Assembly (NCBI GenBank): GCA_964035575.1
Contig: OZ037838.1
Span: 744,001-808,000, forward strand
Source of the DNA: Rhynchopus sp. YZ270_cl-10
Lineage: Eukaryota; Euglenozoa; Diplonemea; Diplonemida; Diplonemidae
Length of the DNA stretch: 64,000 bases
Direction: 5' to 3'
Below the pieces are notes generated by a model. That model was not told the DNA's origin. It worked only from the letters and a program-made list of their open reading frames with translations, and searched no databases. Shown here in pieces: positions 61,182-64,000 of the stretch (its first letter is position 1; the number at the start of each line of letters is the position of its first letter). A program made the translations under genes and the position numbers.

Positions 61182-61611
61182 TGCCAGGGTGAAATTTCCG
61201 ATCAAGGGCACCGTGTGTCTTCCTGCCTTCCTTTCGGAACACCCCCCTTTCTCCACCTCCCAAAACTCACAGCACCCCCCCCCATAAATAAAACCGAACA
61301 CGAGACCCAACGAGAACTACCTTTTTTTGTTTTATATGGCTCATTATTATTGGTGGGGTGATTTGAGGGGTACTTTTACTCACAAACATAGTCACAACAA
61401 TTCACAACACATTTCACGGAAAAAAAATATTACAAAAATTGATGCGATTTACAAAAATCCACGAAAAATCCACATTCACAAAACACAGTCACAAAAAAAG
61501 AGTAAAAAGTACCCTCAAATCACCCCAATTATTTGATGCATCCTGCAAAGCAAAACAAAAGACAAAAAAAACCAACCCAACTCTCACCTTTTTTACCCAG
61601 CCTCCCCCCCC

Positions 61612-63209
61612 TTAGGGGGTCCGACTGTGAGTAAAATGACCGTACCAAAAACTCATTATTAAACTTCTGGTCATTTCCAAGGCAATTGCGGGTGAAAAAC
61701 ACCCTCAGAGTGGGTCACAGGGGGCCTGTGGGCCGAAAAACGACCCAGAAGCCACCCCAGAATACAAAAAAATGGAAAAAAATAGTGAAAAAACGGCTTT
61801 TTGGCGGTTTTGGCCATTTTGGGCAAAATAGCGTTTTTTCAAGAAAAAACCAAAAAAACGGTTATTTTTTGACATCACAAAACCTCCTTTGGCACAAATA
61901 TACCCCAAAAGTGGCCCGTGAGTCCATTCCAACCTGTTTCGGACATATTTGACACTTTTGGAAGTGTTTTTTTGGTGTTTTTAGGTCAAAAAAAATACCC
62001 TGGCAATACCCTGACCGCGCTCCGGCAGCATTCCAGCATGCTGTTTGACCCATATAGGGGTCAAGAAATGGCCAAAAACCCCCGAAAAAGGACCCTGGGA
62101 GCCCAGATAGTTCCAAATTTCCACCACATCCCCACCCAAACACCGCAAAAACACGACAGAAAGTCGTCTTAAAAAACACACTTTTTTCAAAAAGGTCATT
62201 ATGGAACCTGTCTGACGATAGCTATTTTTCAAGAAAAAACCAAAAAAACGGCTATTTTTTGACATCACAAAACCTCCTTTGGCACAAATATACCCCAAAA
62301 GTGGCCCGTGAGTCCATTCCAACCTGTTTTGGACATATTTGACACTTTTGGAAGTGTTTTTTTGGTGTTTTTACATCAAAAAAAAAAAAATGGTATGGCA
62401 ATGGTATGGCAGCGCTCCGGCAGCACTCCGGCATGCTGTTTGACCCATATAGGGGTCAAGAAATGGCCAAAAACCCCCGAAAAAGGACCCTGGGAGCCCA
62501 GATAGTTCCAAATTTCCACCACATCCCCACCCAAACACCGCAAAAACACGACAGAAAATCGTCTTAAAAAACACACCTTTTTTCAAAAAGGTCATTATGG
62601 AACCTGCCTGATTACCTTTTTGAAAAAAGTGTGTTTTTTAAGAGGATTTTCTGTCGTGTTTTTGCGGTGTTTGGGTGGGGATGTGGTGGAAATTTGGAAA
62701 GATTGGGGTTCCGGGGGCCCTTTTTCGGGGGTTTTAAGCAAAAATATGGCCGAGAATGTGGTCGAGAAACGGTGGCAGTGCTGTCCCGGGGGCGGTCCGG
62801 GGGTTTTATGGGGGTGTTTTTCAGTGTGAAAACACCAAAAAAACACTTCCAAAAGTGTCAAATATGTCCAAAACAGGTTGGAATGGACTCACAGGCCACT
62901 TTTGGGGTATATTTGTGCCAAAGGAGGTTTTGTGATGTCAAAAAATAACCGTTTTTTTGGGTTTTTCTTGAAAAATCGCTATTTTGCCCAACATGGCCAA
63001 AACCGTCAAAAAGCCGTTTTTTCACTATTTTTTTCCATTTTTTGGTATTCTGGGGTGGCTTCTGGGTCGTTTTTCGGCCCACAGGCCCTCTGTGACCCAC
63101 TCTGAGGGTGTTTTTCACCCGCAGTTGCCTTGGAAATGACCAGAAGTTTAATCATGAGTTTTTGGTACGAAATTTTATACACAAGTCTATTAGGAGTCGG
63201 ACCCCCTAA
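61612..63209. mobile_element. Long foldback element FB2
   Basis: Ends TTAGGGGGTCCGACT and AGTCGGACCCCCTAA, perfectly inverted and flanked on both sides by poly(C). Arms are homologous to FB1 (GGTGAAAAACACCCTCAGAG, CGACCCAGAAGCCACCCCAG). The interior has a 390-bp direct duplication (61831-62220 and 62221-62605) containing CATGCTGTTTGACCCATATA, then the inverse arm. No coding capacity. Confidence 0.85.
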
Positions 63210-63412
63210 CCCCCCCCTCTTCCCCTCCTCAAAAGACATGAAGGAAAAAAACGGATAACTAGGCGCAAGCAATAAATATAACAATATATGGGGTTTATAG
63301 GTTGAGGTGCGGTGCTATGCATCACTCCTCTTAAGACCAGGCGCAAGCTTAAGAGCGACTCTAATGTGGGACTTGTCTTACGGCCGATCGAATTGAGACG
63401 TGACTTTTTCTT

Positions 63413-63508
63413 AACGACCTCAGCAGTTGCAGATCTACGCACTGAACTTAAGCATATCACTCAGCGCAGGAAAAGAAAGCAACAGCGATGCTCCTAGTAA
63501 CGGCGAGA
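63413..63508 (+). rRNA. LSU rRNA 5'-end fragment
   Basis: GACCTCAGCAG, then CACTGAACTTAAGCATATCA, GGAAAAGAAAGCAAC and CTAGTAACGGCGAGA align to the universal start of eukaryotic 25S/28S rRNA. Only about 95 nt remain and then an unrelated stretch follows, so it is a non-functional rDNA piece. The ~32-bp block ATTGAGACGYGACTTTTTCTTAACGACCTC lies both before it (63390-63421, overlapping its start) and after it (63507-63538). The 110 bp before it may be ITS2-derived. Confidence 0.85.
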
Positions 63509-63620
63509 ATTGAGACGCGACTTTTTCTTAACGACCTCCTCCCTCTCTCTCTCTCTCTCTTTAGCCTTTCCCCCTCCACTCCCACCCACCCCTTTTTCCA
63601 GAAACACCCCCTCAAAAACA

Positions 63621-64000
63621 ATGTACGGTGTTAGCGGGCGTTTCACCGAAGAGCGTATTAGGGTTCTCGTTGACGCGAAGTGGCCCAGCGCAGAGCTGGA
63701 AGCCTTTCGCAGTACAGGGCCGTCGTCGAGGCCTCCATCCCCCGGACGCAACAACGTTCTGCCGGTGCTTCCAAGCGAGCCAAGCAAGGAGCTGCATTTT
63801 TGTAGTAAGAAGGATGCATACGCTGACCCATGCCCCGAGGGTGTGTCTCGAGATATTGTGAGGATGTACAACAAAAGCCATGTGAGCACACCATTGATCT
63901 GGCATACTACCGAAATTGAAGGTACCTCGTGGGTACGCCGTGGGAACGTCGAAGGCGAGCCGTACGGATCGCTCTCCATCTTATCAGCGTCATTGGGAAC
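63621..64000 (+). CDS. Unrecognised protein, 3' end beyond window
   Basis: An open frame from MYGVSGRFTEERIRVLVDAK to the last base (126 full codons), with no stop. Codon composition is coding-like and the ATG sits in an A-rich context (AAAAACAATG). The first 30 residues read as a helix, then a Ser/Pro-rich linker (RSTGPSSRPPSPGRNN), then mixed sequence with Cys residues (HFCSKKDAYADPCPEG). No signal peptide; the family was not recognised. It lies 82 bp after the second block of the LSU-associated duplication. Confidence 0.7.
   Translation, partial: MYGVSGRFTEERIRVLVDAKWPSAELEAFRSTGPSSRPPSPGRNNVLPVLPSEPSKELHFCSKKDAYADPCPEGVSRDIVRMYNKSHVSTPLIWHTTEIEGTSWVRRGNVEGEPYGSLSILSASLG

Noticed and set aside
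1-64000. Intact tRNA genes
   Set aside because: No segment showed an A-box and B-box at proper spacing with an acceptor stem; only the A-box word at 43690 was seen.

Overview
The window looks like nuclear DNA of a single-celled eukaryote (protist). The support is: genes split by short GT-AG introns (donors GTATGT, GTATAT, GTCTGC); eukaryote-only families (Skp1, SNX-BAR sorting nexin, cyclic-nucleotide-gated-type K+ channel, long armadillo-repeat protein); UGA, UAG and UAA all used as stops; a piece of eukaryotic LSU rRNA; and a very repeat-rich intergenic fraction. The lineage cannot be fixed from the sequence alone.

Layout. 0.5-15.9 kb is the gene-bearing part, all on the + strand: a K+ channel with a CNBD (5' end not found), a 522-aa unrecognised protein, a 150-aa unrecognised protein, a 2044-aa armadillo-repeat protein with an N-myristoylation-like start, and Skp1 whose last codons lie on a 19-nt exon. 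16-24.5 kb has no convincing gene; it holds dispersed repeats, a 10-bp and a 1.1-kb 11-bp minisatellite, and two copies of a hairpin-ended element. 24.5-29.6 kb is a broken tyrosine-recombinase retroelement fossil on the minus strand (gag-like, YR, RT, RNase H, in VIPER-like order) interrupted by a 1.2-kb foldback element. 30-34 kb holds repeats, a hAT transposase remnant and an 8-bp array framed by inverted repeats.

34.4-53 kb is the most distinctive part: six intact paralogues plus one fragment of a family with an N-terminal ubiquitin-like (beta-grasp) domain and a C-terminal WD40-like propeller, all on the + strand. The ubiquitin-like segments are nearly identical while the propellers diverge, and two interchangeable 5' leaders and a common 3' flank are reused. 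Between the copies lie a cluster of short foldback elements (37.8-41 kb) and a 122-bp satellite with a 488-bp higher-order period (48.8-50.7 kb).

53.1-54.7 kb is a head-to-tail series of hairpin-started elements separated by a 9-bp minisatellite. It abuts a three-exon SNX-BAR sorting nexin gene (54.76-57.77 kb). 57.8-63.6 kb is intergenic: 8-bp and 10-bp minisatellites, stem-loop and poly(A)-ended repeats, a second long foldback element and the LSU rRNA fragment. An unidentified gene starts at 63,621 and runs off the end.

No operon-like functional linkage is evident. A loose ubiquitin theme (Skp1, ubiquitin-like/propeller family) is an inference only.
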